DNA of 64,000 nucleotides from assembly GCA_029783825.1 (NCBI GenBank), contig JAREIK010018581.1, positions 50,001 through 114,000 on the forward strand. Direction: 5' to 3'. The notes beneath the pieces were generated by a model. The model did not search any database, had not been told where the DNA came from, and saw only the letters and a program-made list of their open reading frames with translations. This document shows, in pieces, positions 10,052 through 18,923 of the stretch; within the stretch, counting starts at the first letter, position 1, and every line of letters begins with the position of its first letter. The translations under genes were made by a program, and so were the position numbers. The DNA is from Sapria himalayana. Its lineage: Eukaryota; Streptophyta; Magnoliopsida; Malpighiales; Rafflesiaceae.

Positions 10052-13000
10052 AGTAGGATTCTACATAAAATAGAATGGGTCAGATCTTTAGAGCGGACTG
10101 GGTCATGCTCCAAAAATTTCACCAGCCCACTGATCGGGCACCAAGGTCCTTGTTATTATTTCAATTCCATGTTTTTAATCTCTCAACATATTAGTAGATA
10201 TACTTATAAAAAAAAATAGAGAAACAGAACAAAGAGTTAAGGAAATAAATAACAAAATAAATTTTATACTACAAATAGTATTGTAATCTATTTTTTCTAT
10301 TATAATTATTATTATTTTATATTTATTGGCGTATAGTATTTGTATGCATAAAAAATTGAGAAGATTCTAAATTAAGTATTTAGGGATAATGTGCAAAAAA
10401 TAATAGCGATGATAATTCTAAGACATGAAAATTAAGGATATTGAGATCACCATTAGTGAAATCTTCAGACTCATAAATGATAATGATAATCTATATATGC
10501 ATCCGCATTACCATATCACAGATATTGATTTATTTGATAATTCATATATATTTTTTTAATATATGATTATGATGTACTGATATTATGATATTCTAGTTAT
10601 TTTTTTTTTTTATTTAATTATGATTTTTGCACCATTGGCCAGTGTTGTATTGCTCGTATTATTTTATGAGTTTTATTTTATTTTATCATATTTTTTTATA
10701 AATATATATCTTTTAGATTTAAATGTATGTTATAATGTGTGTGTATTATATTAAGCTTTTTTTTTAAAATAAAATTATAATTTTATTATTTTATTTGAGT
10801 TGTATATGTCACATAATTGTGAGACGTGATTGTGGAATATGAATGTCTAATTTTTTTTTTAAATTTTATATATTTTTTAATTTATTAAGATTTTAAGTGT
10901 GATATTTAAAAAATAATTTATTATCTAATTAAAATTTTTAAAAAGTATTTTTTTTTTGAATTAAAAATTTCAACCCTAAAAGCCAAAACAACATGATTAA
11001 GTTCATGATGGCATGATCCAGCATGAATCATCACTGCTCGGCATGATTAAGCTGTGGCTTGGAGGTGTCAAATGGGTTGGGTGGCCTGTGCACTGCACGG
11101 TTCAGTCATACCTAGTCAACACAACATGGTTTGTGACCATGCATGGTCTCGGACCATGCCGCCTTGTGGTATGGCTCATGCCATGTTGGGTTGACTCGAG
11201 CACCACATGGTTGAATCATTCCTAGCCCGAAACATGGTCTGGGATTGTGCCTGGTCTCGGACATTGCCGCCCCATGGTATGACTTGTGTCGTGCTGGGCT
11301 AGGCATGACCCTTGTGCCTAGCCAAATGGCATGGTCCATCAGCCCGAGGACCCTGGATCAGTCTCAGGTCATTGGTTATGTTCCATTGGGTGACCGCTTG
11401 ATGGGGTGTGTTAAAAAAAAAATTCAGCCACGGGGATCGATTGTAATTGGCCAGCCATATGAGCTAACTATTAGTTCTATATTCATGCAATGAGCTTTCG
11501 ACATGGACAATGACAGGCTGTGCCTATCGATGTTGCCTCATCAATAGTAATTAAAAAAAAAAATCCTTTTTTAATCTTTATTATTTGTAGCCGTCAGATT
11601 GATTCTGATAGTTATAGATGTCAGAATCCAATGGTTATCATCATTGTGGCCTATTTAAGGTTTAAAAAAAATCAATAAAAAATATATTTATAAATAAATT
11701 TTAATTTTTATTTTCTCATAGATATAAAAAAGAAATTTATATATTCATTCTCAATTTTTTCTTCTTTATTTTTAACTCTAAGTTTTTATTATTTATCTCT
11801 TCAAACTTTAAGTGTTGTCTAGTATATCCTTAGTATATTTTTTTATAATATACATATTAGATATACATATATAGTATACTATAATTTTTTATTTTAATTT
11901 ATATTTAATTCTTGTGCATGCATGAACGGTAGAGATGTTCATAACTTATAAAAAATTGACCGAACCGAAATTATGGTTTTTAAGGTTCATAAGTTTGGAT
12001 CGGTTTAAAATTTTGTAAAAACCAACATGTCGGTTTAGTTCTTTTTTCAAGGTTGAAAACTGATTAAACCGAACCAACCCAAACCAAACATCATGCATCA
12101 TTAAATACTAACACTTTATTCAATACGCCTAATCTCATCTTTGTCATTTAGTGGTCATTAATTCAACTACCAAAGAATACTGTATGATGCACACTTGCTA
12201 ATGTTTGATTCTCTCCAAAATAACAAGAGATATATTAGCAATTCCTATTTCAACCGTCGCTTCTAAATCTATTTTTAGTACAAGTGGAGCATACTTGATT
12301 AGATGTGTCAAACGGGCCGGGCCGAGCTGGCCCGGCCCATTTTTTTAGGGCACGATCGTGCTACCGTGCAGGTTTAAAAACAGCCGAGCCCGGCACGGCC
12401 CGTAGGCACGGTGGGCCGTGCCTTGTCTGGCCCGCTCGGGCTTGCCTGTCCGAGCGGCTCGGGATACGGGGGTCTTTTTTTGCGGGAGGGGCATCGTGGA
12501 GTTGGGCTCGCGGGACACCCGGCACGGGACAAACCTGTGCCGGTGTGCCGTGCCGCGGGCCGAACCGTGCTGGGTCAGGCACGGCACGGCACGACACGGG
12601 CCCAGGCACGGAATTTTTTCTTGTCGGGCCGGCCCTGTTGACACCTCTATACTTGATGCATTCAGGAGTTAATTATCTCCTAAAATAATAGAAACACTTA
12701 TTTGTTCATAAAATTGATTGAAAAAAGATCAAATAATTAATTTGTAAGAATTTTTAGAGGGGCTTAAAAAATATAAAGAAATTACAAATGATATTATACA
12801 TAAATCTTTTGATTTGATAATTTAAATTTGTGTGATATATAAAGTGACTTACTTATCTTTTTTGTTATATATTTTATTAGAAATTAGGAAATCAATTAAA
12901 ATTGTCAAGGAAGATCCGATGAAAAAGGATATGTGAAGCTTTAAAATGTGAATTTTTTTTATGTATGTTGAGTTGTATAAAATTTAGATTTTATCAGATA

Positions 13001-13763
13001 ATTTGTATAAATATTTATGAGAAGTTATAATAATTAATTTTATTAGATATTTTAAATTATTATTCTTATCATGTTTGTTGAATATTTTATTCTAGAATTT
13101 TTATTTTAAGTTTATGAAAAAAATTGGGATTATTTTTCTTCATAATTATTTCTTTTGATTTATATAAATTGAGTTCGAACTGTGGTTCAAACCGCAAATC
13201 AAACCTGAACCATACTATTAGGTTTGGTTAGTTTGAATATTTAAAGGGTTTGGATCGGATTATAATTTTTTCAAACCGATGACATAGGTTTGGATTGAAT
13301 ATTATGTTCAAATCGATTCAAACCGATTCATGAACACTCCAAATGAACAGGATAAATGATTCACGATAGTGTGCATGTGCTTCTCTACGTGTGCAAGTGC
13401 AACACTATAAGTTAGTTGCATGGATTCTCAATTCTAGTTATTAGATTTTACAAAGAAGTAATGTATGAGTATTATACTAATTTTATTATTTTTTTTGTTA
13501 CTGTGCTTCTTTAGTGCATGGAACTTTATAATTTATTTTTACTATTTTTTTATTTAATTTAAATAATATAACTAAATAAAAAAATATCACATAGTGAATT
13601 TAATGGAAATGAGTATCAAATTGATATAGACATAGACGTATGATAATTTTACTAAAAGAATGTTACTTAAAAAATAAAAAATTAGGCAAATATCAGTTGT
13701 TTAAATATACTTTAAAATAATTAAAACTAAAAATTTTAGTGGATTCGATGAAAAATTGACATA

Positions 13764-13798
<35 letters not shown>

Positions 13799-13899
13799 CA
13801 TATATATTGTAAACATATATATATATATGTCGGAGTGTATGTGAGACTAGATACCTAAAAAGTGTGTGTGTGTGTGTGTGTGTGTACATATATATTGTA

Positions 13900-13943
<44 letters not shown>

Positions 13944-15937
13944 AGAGTGTATGTGAGACTAGATACCTAAAAAGACAAGTTATTTAATGCATTAAAAAAT
14001 ATGGTATATTAGATCTGAGACAGAACAAACTTAGTAGTGTGATCTTTAAAGTTTGATTTATTTTTGTTTTATTGGTCTCCTTTATATATTGTGATGATGT
14101 TAGAGGAAAAGTATGATCAAATTGATTATCATTATAGTTCTCTTGATTTTAATTTTGAATAATCTTAAGGTAATCAATATTATATAAGTCTATTTTCAGT
14201 CTGCTTATCTTGAGATTCATAGGTCTACATTTAAGAATGATATAATAAAATTTTATAAATTATAAAAATAATTAATAATTAATGATTTTAGGAAATTTAT
14301 TAGAGTTGTGTTCATGATGTTCGATATATGAATTAGTCGTGATGATGCATCATTTATATGCCTCATCGCTCACTACTTAGACTCTAAATGAAAACTTAAT
14401 AAAAATATATCATGATTTCTTGAAATTCTTCATCCTCATGATGACTCTCAAATATGAGTGCATGACATGAATCTTTAGGAAATATGGTATTCTAAATAAA
14501 ATATTGAGTATAATTTTCAATAATATTTATAATAATTGAGTAGTTATTTGTTATGTTTGTCAGGACTATTAGAGATTGATTATTAGGTAAGATATTTCAT
14601 ATTTGGTGCATGTCACATGATTAATTTGATAGTATAGACGTGAATAAATATTATTTATCCGTACTAGAAAAAATAAAAAATTTATTAAAATATCTTAGAA
14701 TATCTAATATATAACAGGAATTTAGCAGTCTATATTTGTCTGTGAGGCTTAAAAAGAAGATATTCCAAATAAATATGAGATATCATTGAAATTACATCTG
14801 CCTAATTTTAAAATAATGTGTTAGTTATCGACACGTGATATTCGATTTTATCCAAATATTAAAAAAAATTCGAATAGAATGATTTCTATGGAAAAGTAAT
14901 ATGTAGACTAGTGGGTACAAGTTTGTTCACTATAAATTTCTAGGATTTTAGTGAGTATTTTTTTTTTTAAGTACAACTTATTTTTTGACGAGCTTAAAAA
15001 AATATGGATCTAGAAATCTAAGAAGCACGGACACGGACATGGACACGGACACGGCAGGATACAGGGACACGGCAAATTCTAAAAAATTAGGATGCGGATA
15101 CAGCTAGGATATGACATGATAAAAAAAATAAAAATAAAAATTATTAATTATAAATATTAGGTATTTTATAAAATTCATTAAATTAAATTAAATTAAAATA
15201 TTTTATTATATAAAATAAATATATATTGTTTATTTTATAAAATAAAAATATTTAATTTTATTTTATAAGATAATATTTATAATTATTTTATTTTATAAAA
15301 TAATATTTTATAATTATATTATATAAAATTATATTTTTTTTATTTTATAAAATAAAAATATTTTATTTTATTTTATAAAAATATTTTATTTTATGTCACA
15401 TCCCCACACAAATACGCCCGCCCCAGCCTCCCCCTCAAACACTTCCGCCCTTGCCTCTCCCCTCAATTCGTGCCGCCCCTGCCTCTCCCCTCAATTCGCG
15501 CCCGCCCCCTGCCAGTGGCCAACGTCGCCCATGCAGCAACGTTGCCCCCCCCCCCCCCCCCCGACGTCGTCAGACGTCGCGCACTATAGACATGGATACG
15601 GCTGCCGACGCAACCATCCGTTACGCCACGTGGCGTATCGGATACGCCACGTGGTGTATCATTTTCATCTTTTACTTTTTTTTTGTTTTTTTTTTGTTTT
15701 TTTTTCATCTTTTTCTTATTTAATTGGTGTGCTTAAATAATTGGTGTGCTTAAATATCATCTGGTTGTTGTTATTGCTGCTGTTCTGCCACCCCCCTCAT
15801 GGCTATACCAGGTGCGAAGCCTGCGCGAGTTGGTGGATGAACGAACCTCTGCACTGGAAAAGATTAGCCAGAGTGGACAAGAGGCGAGCCAAAATGAGAT
15901 TTGTGGGCCAGCAAATTCAGCAGATCAGCTGCCATGA
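6631..15937 (+). CDS. Small conserved-looking single-pass membrane protein (82 aa), two exons
   Basis: Exon 1 is 6631-6753 (MGYILRVRLASFFAGSAAAS and on, 41 codons) and ends CAG|GTAACC. Exon 2 is 15812-15937 (VRSLRELVDERTSALEKISQ and on, 41 codons plus TGA), preceded by a pyrimidine-rich tract and 'ataccag'. Both borders are phase 0, so the join is exact: 82 residues. Residues about 11-28 form one hydrophobic segment with small residues; the C-terminal half is charged and probably helical. I believe plants have small proteins of this form (N-terminal MGY-VRLASF then a membrane helix), but I cannot name a function. The 9,058-bp intron is filled with nested transposons. The gene converges on the heat shock gene at 16290. 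Exon 1 begins about 110 bp after the hAT-type element ending at 6517, so its promoter region has been disrupted or replaced by transposon DNA. Confidence 0.72.
7416..9730 (+). pseudogene. Decayed hAT element with transposase remnants
   Basis: A left terminal repeat of the TAGAGGTGTC type starts at 7416, followed by degenerate GC-rich subterminal sequence. Plus-strand pieces resemble the intact transposase in order: about 8280-8400 (ESSYACL-type and DSNW-type region), about 8400-8590 (the SVTFDNA region), about 9190-9270 (NISSMFSKYRG) and about 9510-9725 (LSRYLDIDCCSILS and the hAT C-terminal region). Many stops and frameshifts are present and part of the middle is missing. A smaller family member is inserted at 8706-9189. 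No right terminus was found, so the 3' border is approximate. Confidence 0.7.
8706..9189. mobile_element. Non-autonomous hAT (TAGAGGTGTC family)
   Basis: GC-rich ends ('gtgtcaaatgggcc' left; 'ggcccgtcccggttgaca' right) enclose a compact core with no transposase. The core contains 'ttgcgggaggggcatcgtgg' and the hairpin at about 8893-8930, shared with other copies. The terminal bases have drifted and an 8-bp duplication is not clear, so the borders are good to a few bases. It interrupts the decayed transposase between its SVTFDNA and NISSMF regions. Long open frames on both strands here are products of GC-rich composition, not genes. Confidence 0.8.
9731..11059. other. AT-rich intron interior, no gene seen
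   Basis: This stretch of the 9-kb intron has no long open frame and no recognisable protein. It contains a (TA)n microsatellite at about 10018-10046 and poly-T runs near 10600 and 10855. It is probably old decayed transposon DNA. Confidence 0.5.
11060..11517. mobile_element. Degenerate hAT-type MITE
   Basis: The left end TGGAGGTGTCAAATGGG matches the family end with one change. The interior has the same style of repeated 'tgcatggtctcggaccatgcc' palindromic blocks. Candidate 8-bp duplications are CTGTGGCT (11052-11059) and CTGTGCCT (11518-11525), matching at 7 of 8. The right end is eroded to 'tgacagg', so the assignment of that border is tentative. Confidence 0.5.
11930..13342. mobile_element. 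hAT-type element with 'aaccgaacc' ends, hosting a nested MITE
   Basis: The left end is TAGAGATGTTCATAAC and the reverse-complemented right end is TTGGAGTGTTCATGAATC. Flanks ATGAACGG (11922-11929) and ATGAACAG (13343-13350) match at 7 of 8. The subterminal regions carry repeated 'aaccgaacc' / 'ggtttggttagtttg' motifs. The interior is AT-rich with no intact gene, and a 350-bp element is inserted at 12300-12649. Confidence 0.7.
12300..12649. mobile_element. Non-autonomous hAT MITE, perfect TSD
   Basis: The inverted ends are TAGATGTGTCAAACGGG and 'gttgacacctcta'. The 8-bp duplication TACTTGAT is perfect (12292-12299 and 12650-12657). The 350-bp body is GC-rich with the family core 'ttgcgggaggggcatcgtgg', but the conserved hairpin is mostly deleted ('gatacgggggtctttttttg'). 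It is inserted into the element at 11930-13342, so it is the younger of the two. Confidence 0.9.
13765..13975. repeat. Tandem duplication containing GT and TA microsatellites
   Basis: A unit of about 95-115 bp occurs twice in direct orientation: a (GT)n tract, 'tacatatatattgtaaac', a (TA)n tract, then 'agtgtatgtgagactagata' and 'cctaaaaag'. The second copy differs mainly by a much longer TA tract (about 13903-13940). Confidence 0.8.
13985..14960 (+). pseudogene. Second decayed hAT transposase remnant in the intron
   Basis: Plus-strand translation at about 14340-14650 gives fragments of the type DDASFICLIAHYLDSK, FLEILHPHDD and a later 'GACHMINLIV'-like stretch. They run in the same order as the intact transposase (CHDDSSYACLTSHYVDSN, then TEILHSHDG, then CMCHVINLIV). 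Stops and frame changes are frequent. No terminal repeats were found. It lies in the 9-kb intron upstream of the VNTR-bearing element. Confidence 0.6.
15018..15660 (+). mobile_element. Truncated hAT-like element with a short 28-bp repeat array
   Basis: The left end CTAAGAAGCACGGACACGG matches the ends of the element at 23397-24574. The order is 'cacggacacgg' repeats, an AT-rich part with 'ttattttataaaataaaa' repeats, two to three units of the 'ctctcccctcaattcg' repeat, a long poly-C run at about 15546-15562, and a 'gatacgccacgtggcgtatc' palindrome. The right terminus is missing, replaced by T-rich sequence before the splice acceptor at 15811. Orientation is opposite to the copy at 23.4 kb. 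Confidence 0.65.
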
Positions 15938-16289
15938 GCCATTTTTGATTATGGAAGGTTCGATGTTGTGGATCTAAATAGGAACAAGATGCTCTTCTGA
16001 TCTATGATGCTGGAAACGATTAGATTATGAATTTCATGGTTCACAGAATTTAAGAACAAGATAAGCGTAATCTTACAGATTGTTATAATTCGAAGCAACT
16101 GTGTTCAAGCAAGTTTTGGGAAGGTAGATATAATATAACCAAACAGGCCTGCATATAATAGCAGTTACAGATAGCATCAATGGAGTCTCAAAACAGGACG
16201 ACACGACTCACAGTGACGATGAACATAGACAGTGCCCAAGGGACGCGCAGGACAAGTTGCAGTCGCCATGGACGTGGTGGTGAGGAAGC
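15938..16289. other. Intergenic, convergent 3' ends
   Basis: This 350-bp interval separates the plus-strand membrane-protein stop (15937) from the minus-strand heat shock stop (16290). It presumably holds both 3' untranslated regions. No other feature was seen. Confidence 0.6.
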
Positions 16290-17265
16290 TCAGTGGACTT
16301 GAACATCGATCACCTTGCGCTCCACCTTGGACTTGGGAACGGAAACTTGCAGAACTCCGTTCTTGAGCTCCGCCTTTACTTTTTCATTCTCGGAAACTTC
16401 CGGAAGCCTGATGCGCATGTCGTACGCACTCACCCTCCTAGACCAAGAGGCGCCTTCTTCCTCGTCCCTCTTCTGCTCTCCCTTTACCACAAGCACGTCG
16501 TCTTCTACCGAAACCTTCACATCTTCCTTGGTGAGTCCCGGCATGTCGAACCTCATCGTGATCTCGTGCTCCTCCTCCTTCATGTCCCACGGCACGCGCG
16601 GTTTCACTGGCATCAACTTGCTCCAGGTGGGCAGACTCATGTCATCGAAGAGCTTGTCCATCGCCTCCACCATGTGCCGCATCGTGCTCAATGGAGCAAA
16701 CGGAGCCATCGAACCTGACGCGCGAAAGTATCATCTCCATCTCGTTGCGTTTATTTGAAAAAACTAAGTCGTTCATAAACCCTAATTTCATGCCTCTTCA
16801 TCAAAAACACTTCCTCTCCGATTCTCCTATTGAGAACTCGCACAACAACAAATGCATCGCTAACTACTTGGCTTAATAACACTACTACGAACAAGTGTCG
16901 ATCTGATTCTGGAAAAGGAAACACGTACCGAAGGCGGGAACATCGGCGGCTCGACTGCGAGGCCTCGGTTCGGCGGCAGGCGGTGCGTTGCTGCTGCGCT
17001 TGACGTGAGAAACATCCACGGATGCTTCTCTGTCATTGCTAGCTTGATATCTTGCCGCCAACTTCAATGGCGCCCTGCAATCGGCAAAACATCCGGATCG
17101 AAGAGTAATTGAACATGGCGCCGCTGATCTTGAAGAAACCACCGCCGGCGCCGCTGATCTTGAAGAAACCACCGCCGGCGCCGCTGATCTTGAAGAAACC
17201 GCCGCCGCCGCTCTGTTCACCATCAACGATGGTGGAGATGCACAAGAGAGCGCCAAATATGCCAT
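16290..17265 (-). CDS. HSP21: Chloroplast small heat shock protein, HSP21 type (253 aa)
   Basis: This ATP-independent chaperone protects plastid proteins during heat stress. Exon 1 is 16929-17265 (112 codons plus one base) and ends TTCG|GTACGT. Exon 2 is 16290-16714, after 'gcgtcag'. The phase-1 join gives GVPAF-type sequence ADVPAF-GSMAPFAPLSTM, matching the exon-junction region of plant plastid sHSPs. The N terminus (residues 1 to about 75) is Ala/Ser/Arg-rich and low in acidic residues, as in a transit peptide, and includes a tripled SSRSAAPAV unit encoded by a 30-bp minisatellite. Residues about 124-138 (MRHMVEAMDKLFDDM) form the Met-rich amphipathic segment specific to HSP21. The alpha-crystallin domain runs from about residue 155 to 248 (RFDMPGLTKEDVKVSVEDD) with the GVLQVSVPK signature at 232-240. 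The start at 17265 is the first ATG giving a plausible transit peptide. All key regions are intact. Confidence 0.93.
17117..17206. repeat. 30-bp minisatellite, three copies, within the sHSP transit peptide
   Basis: Three consecutive 30-bp units begin 'ggcgccgctgatcttgaaga' on the plus strand; the third differs by an A to G change in 'accaccg'. Because 30 is divisible by 3, each unit adds ten codons in frame (SSRSAAPAVV type) to the minus-strand chloroplast sHSP. Confidence 0.9.
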
Positions 17266-17380
17266 CGACCTGCTGCCGGGATGATGATAGTGGTGGTCGT
17301 TTATTTTTCGGTGCTGAAATCGGTGCTTTATGCTGCTGTGACTGTCAGGTGTCCGCCGGGAGAGTGGAGGTGGCAAGTTG

Positions 17381-17393
17381 TTCTAGAAGGTTT
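17381..17393. promoter_or_regulatory. Heat shock element-like site upstream of the sHSP gene
   Basis: TTCTAGAAGGTTT fits alternating TTC/GAA units (TTC-nn-GAA-nn-TTt), with one mismatch in the third unit. It lies about 116 bp upstream of the minus-strand ATG at 17265, where heat shock factor sites are expected. Confidence 0.6.
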
Positions 17394-17576
17394 GTGATCG
17401 TTCTCTATCCCTCGTGTCGTGGGATAGAGAAGGATTATTATTTTGTTTTTTTTACTAATAATTATTAAATTAATTTTGTTTTTTTTTTCACAAATTAATG
17501 TTAATAATCATAATTACATTTTATTCACTAATATTAATAATTATTATTTTTAACGAATATTAATATTAATAAGGTA

Positions 17577-18480
17577 TTATTAGATAGATTTGTGTTTTGG
17601 TATACTAATCATAAAAATATTTTGAGTTTTGGTGTGTTAAATTTTTTATAATTACAAAAAAAATATATCATATTCTAAAATAATTAATTTTTGGTGTACC
17701 AAATTTTTTATAATTAAAAAAATATATACTTAATTTTAAAATAAATAAGTTTTGGTGTAATGATATTCATTAATGTGATTTTGACCTCTGAAATTTAGAA
17801 AAAAAAATGAATTTTAATTTAATAATTTAGTAAATTATTTATTAAAAATCATGAAACTATTTAATGATGTAGCTGAGGACAACGTGGGATTTGAACCAAT
17901 GTACTCTACTTGCCAAAATCAAATAAATTACTTTGTCATATTTATTATCACATTAGAAGTAAATTGAAATTCTTATATATAAATAAAAAATAAATAGAAA
18001 CACATTTATAATTATACATATATGTATACATATATATGTACACACACACACAGATATGTGTGTGTGTGTGTGTGTTTGCGTGTTTATATAGGTATATATA
18101 TTTATGTTTGTCGATTTTTATATATGTTTTTATATTTACCTATTTTTATGTATACTTATATATGTATTTTCATTTTTTTTATTTATAAATATTTAATTTG
18201 TCTCTCATGTGAAAATAAACGTGACAGAGTGATTTGTTTGGTTTTACCAAATTATTAAATTAAAGTTATTTTTCTATATCTCAAAGTTAAAAATTGGGTT
18301 AATAAATTTTAATGTATCAAAACTTAATTATTTTAGAATATGATGTTTTTTTTTATTATGAAAAGTTTATTAAATCAAAAAATAATTATTTTAAATATGA
18401 TATTTTTTTTTATTATGAAAAATTTAATGTGACAATATAAATATTTTGTGTTTGGTATACCACAACACAAATCTCTCTTA
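17577..18480. mobile_element. Long-TIR AT-rich element in the sHSP upstream region
   Basis: The left end 'tagatagatttgtgttttgg' + 'tatac' pairs with the reverse complement of the right end, 'gagagatttgtgttgtggta' + 'tacc'. The similarity extends inward for about 190 bp through repeats such as 'ttttggtgtaccaaattttt'. Long inverted ends suggest a Mutator-type or foldback element. The interior has microsatellite-like 'acacacacacagatatgtgtg' at about 18040-18075 and no gene. The target duplication was not resolved. Confidence 0.5.
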
Positions 18481-18520
18481 TAAACATATCTTTCTTTTTA
18501 TAATCGAGAATCATGAGGTA

Positions 18521-18740
18521 AGGCCCAAACAGCCGCCCATCTACAGTCCAAGTGGGTAAGATTGGGCCAGGAAAGGCCCAGCATGATATTTTAAATAAAA
18601 TTTAAAAAAAACAATAACACTAGCAATAAACGAGATGGGCCACACGGCCCATCTCGTTAATTCCAAATTGGGCCCAGTTGCATTCTAAATTGGGCCGAGC
18701 TGAATCGCGACTCACCAGTCACCACCCAAAATTTGGCCCA
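18521..18740. promoter_or_regulatory. Cluster of GGCCCA/TGGGCC (site II-like) motifs
   Basis: At least seven GGCCCA or TGGGCC motifs lie within about 220 bp (for example around 18522, 18565, 18577, 18638, 18648, 18670, 18690 and 18735). Such motifs are enriched in plant promoters bound by TCP-type factors. The cluster lies 1.25 kb upstream of the sHSP start and just beyond the 3' end of the EDR4-like gene. Which gene it serves, if any, is inference. Confidence 0.4.
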
Positions 18741-18923
18741 GACAGCCCTCGTGATTTCCTCTTCCATTTCCTAATTAAAAAAGAAATCATTTTTATTTAT
18801 TTTTGGTTTGCTGAACTAAATATGAAAAACAAAACAAACATAAATAATCTCGCGTGCGATGCAGGTGTGCGGGAGTTCAGCGGAGGCATGGAGATTGGAA
18901 TCGAGGGCTTCGGCGATATCTTT

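Noticed and set aside
12305..12688. Arg/Pro-rich frames of 76-127 codons on both strands
   Set aside because: Same explanation: GC-rich non-autonomous hAT with perfect target duplication.
16293..16758. Plus-strand frames of 141-147 codons
   Set aside because: Antisense shadows of the chloroplast sHSP second exon, which has clear homology on the minus strand.
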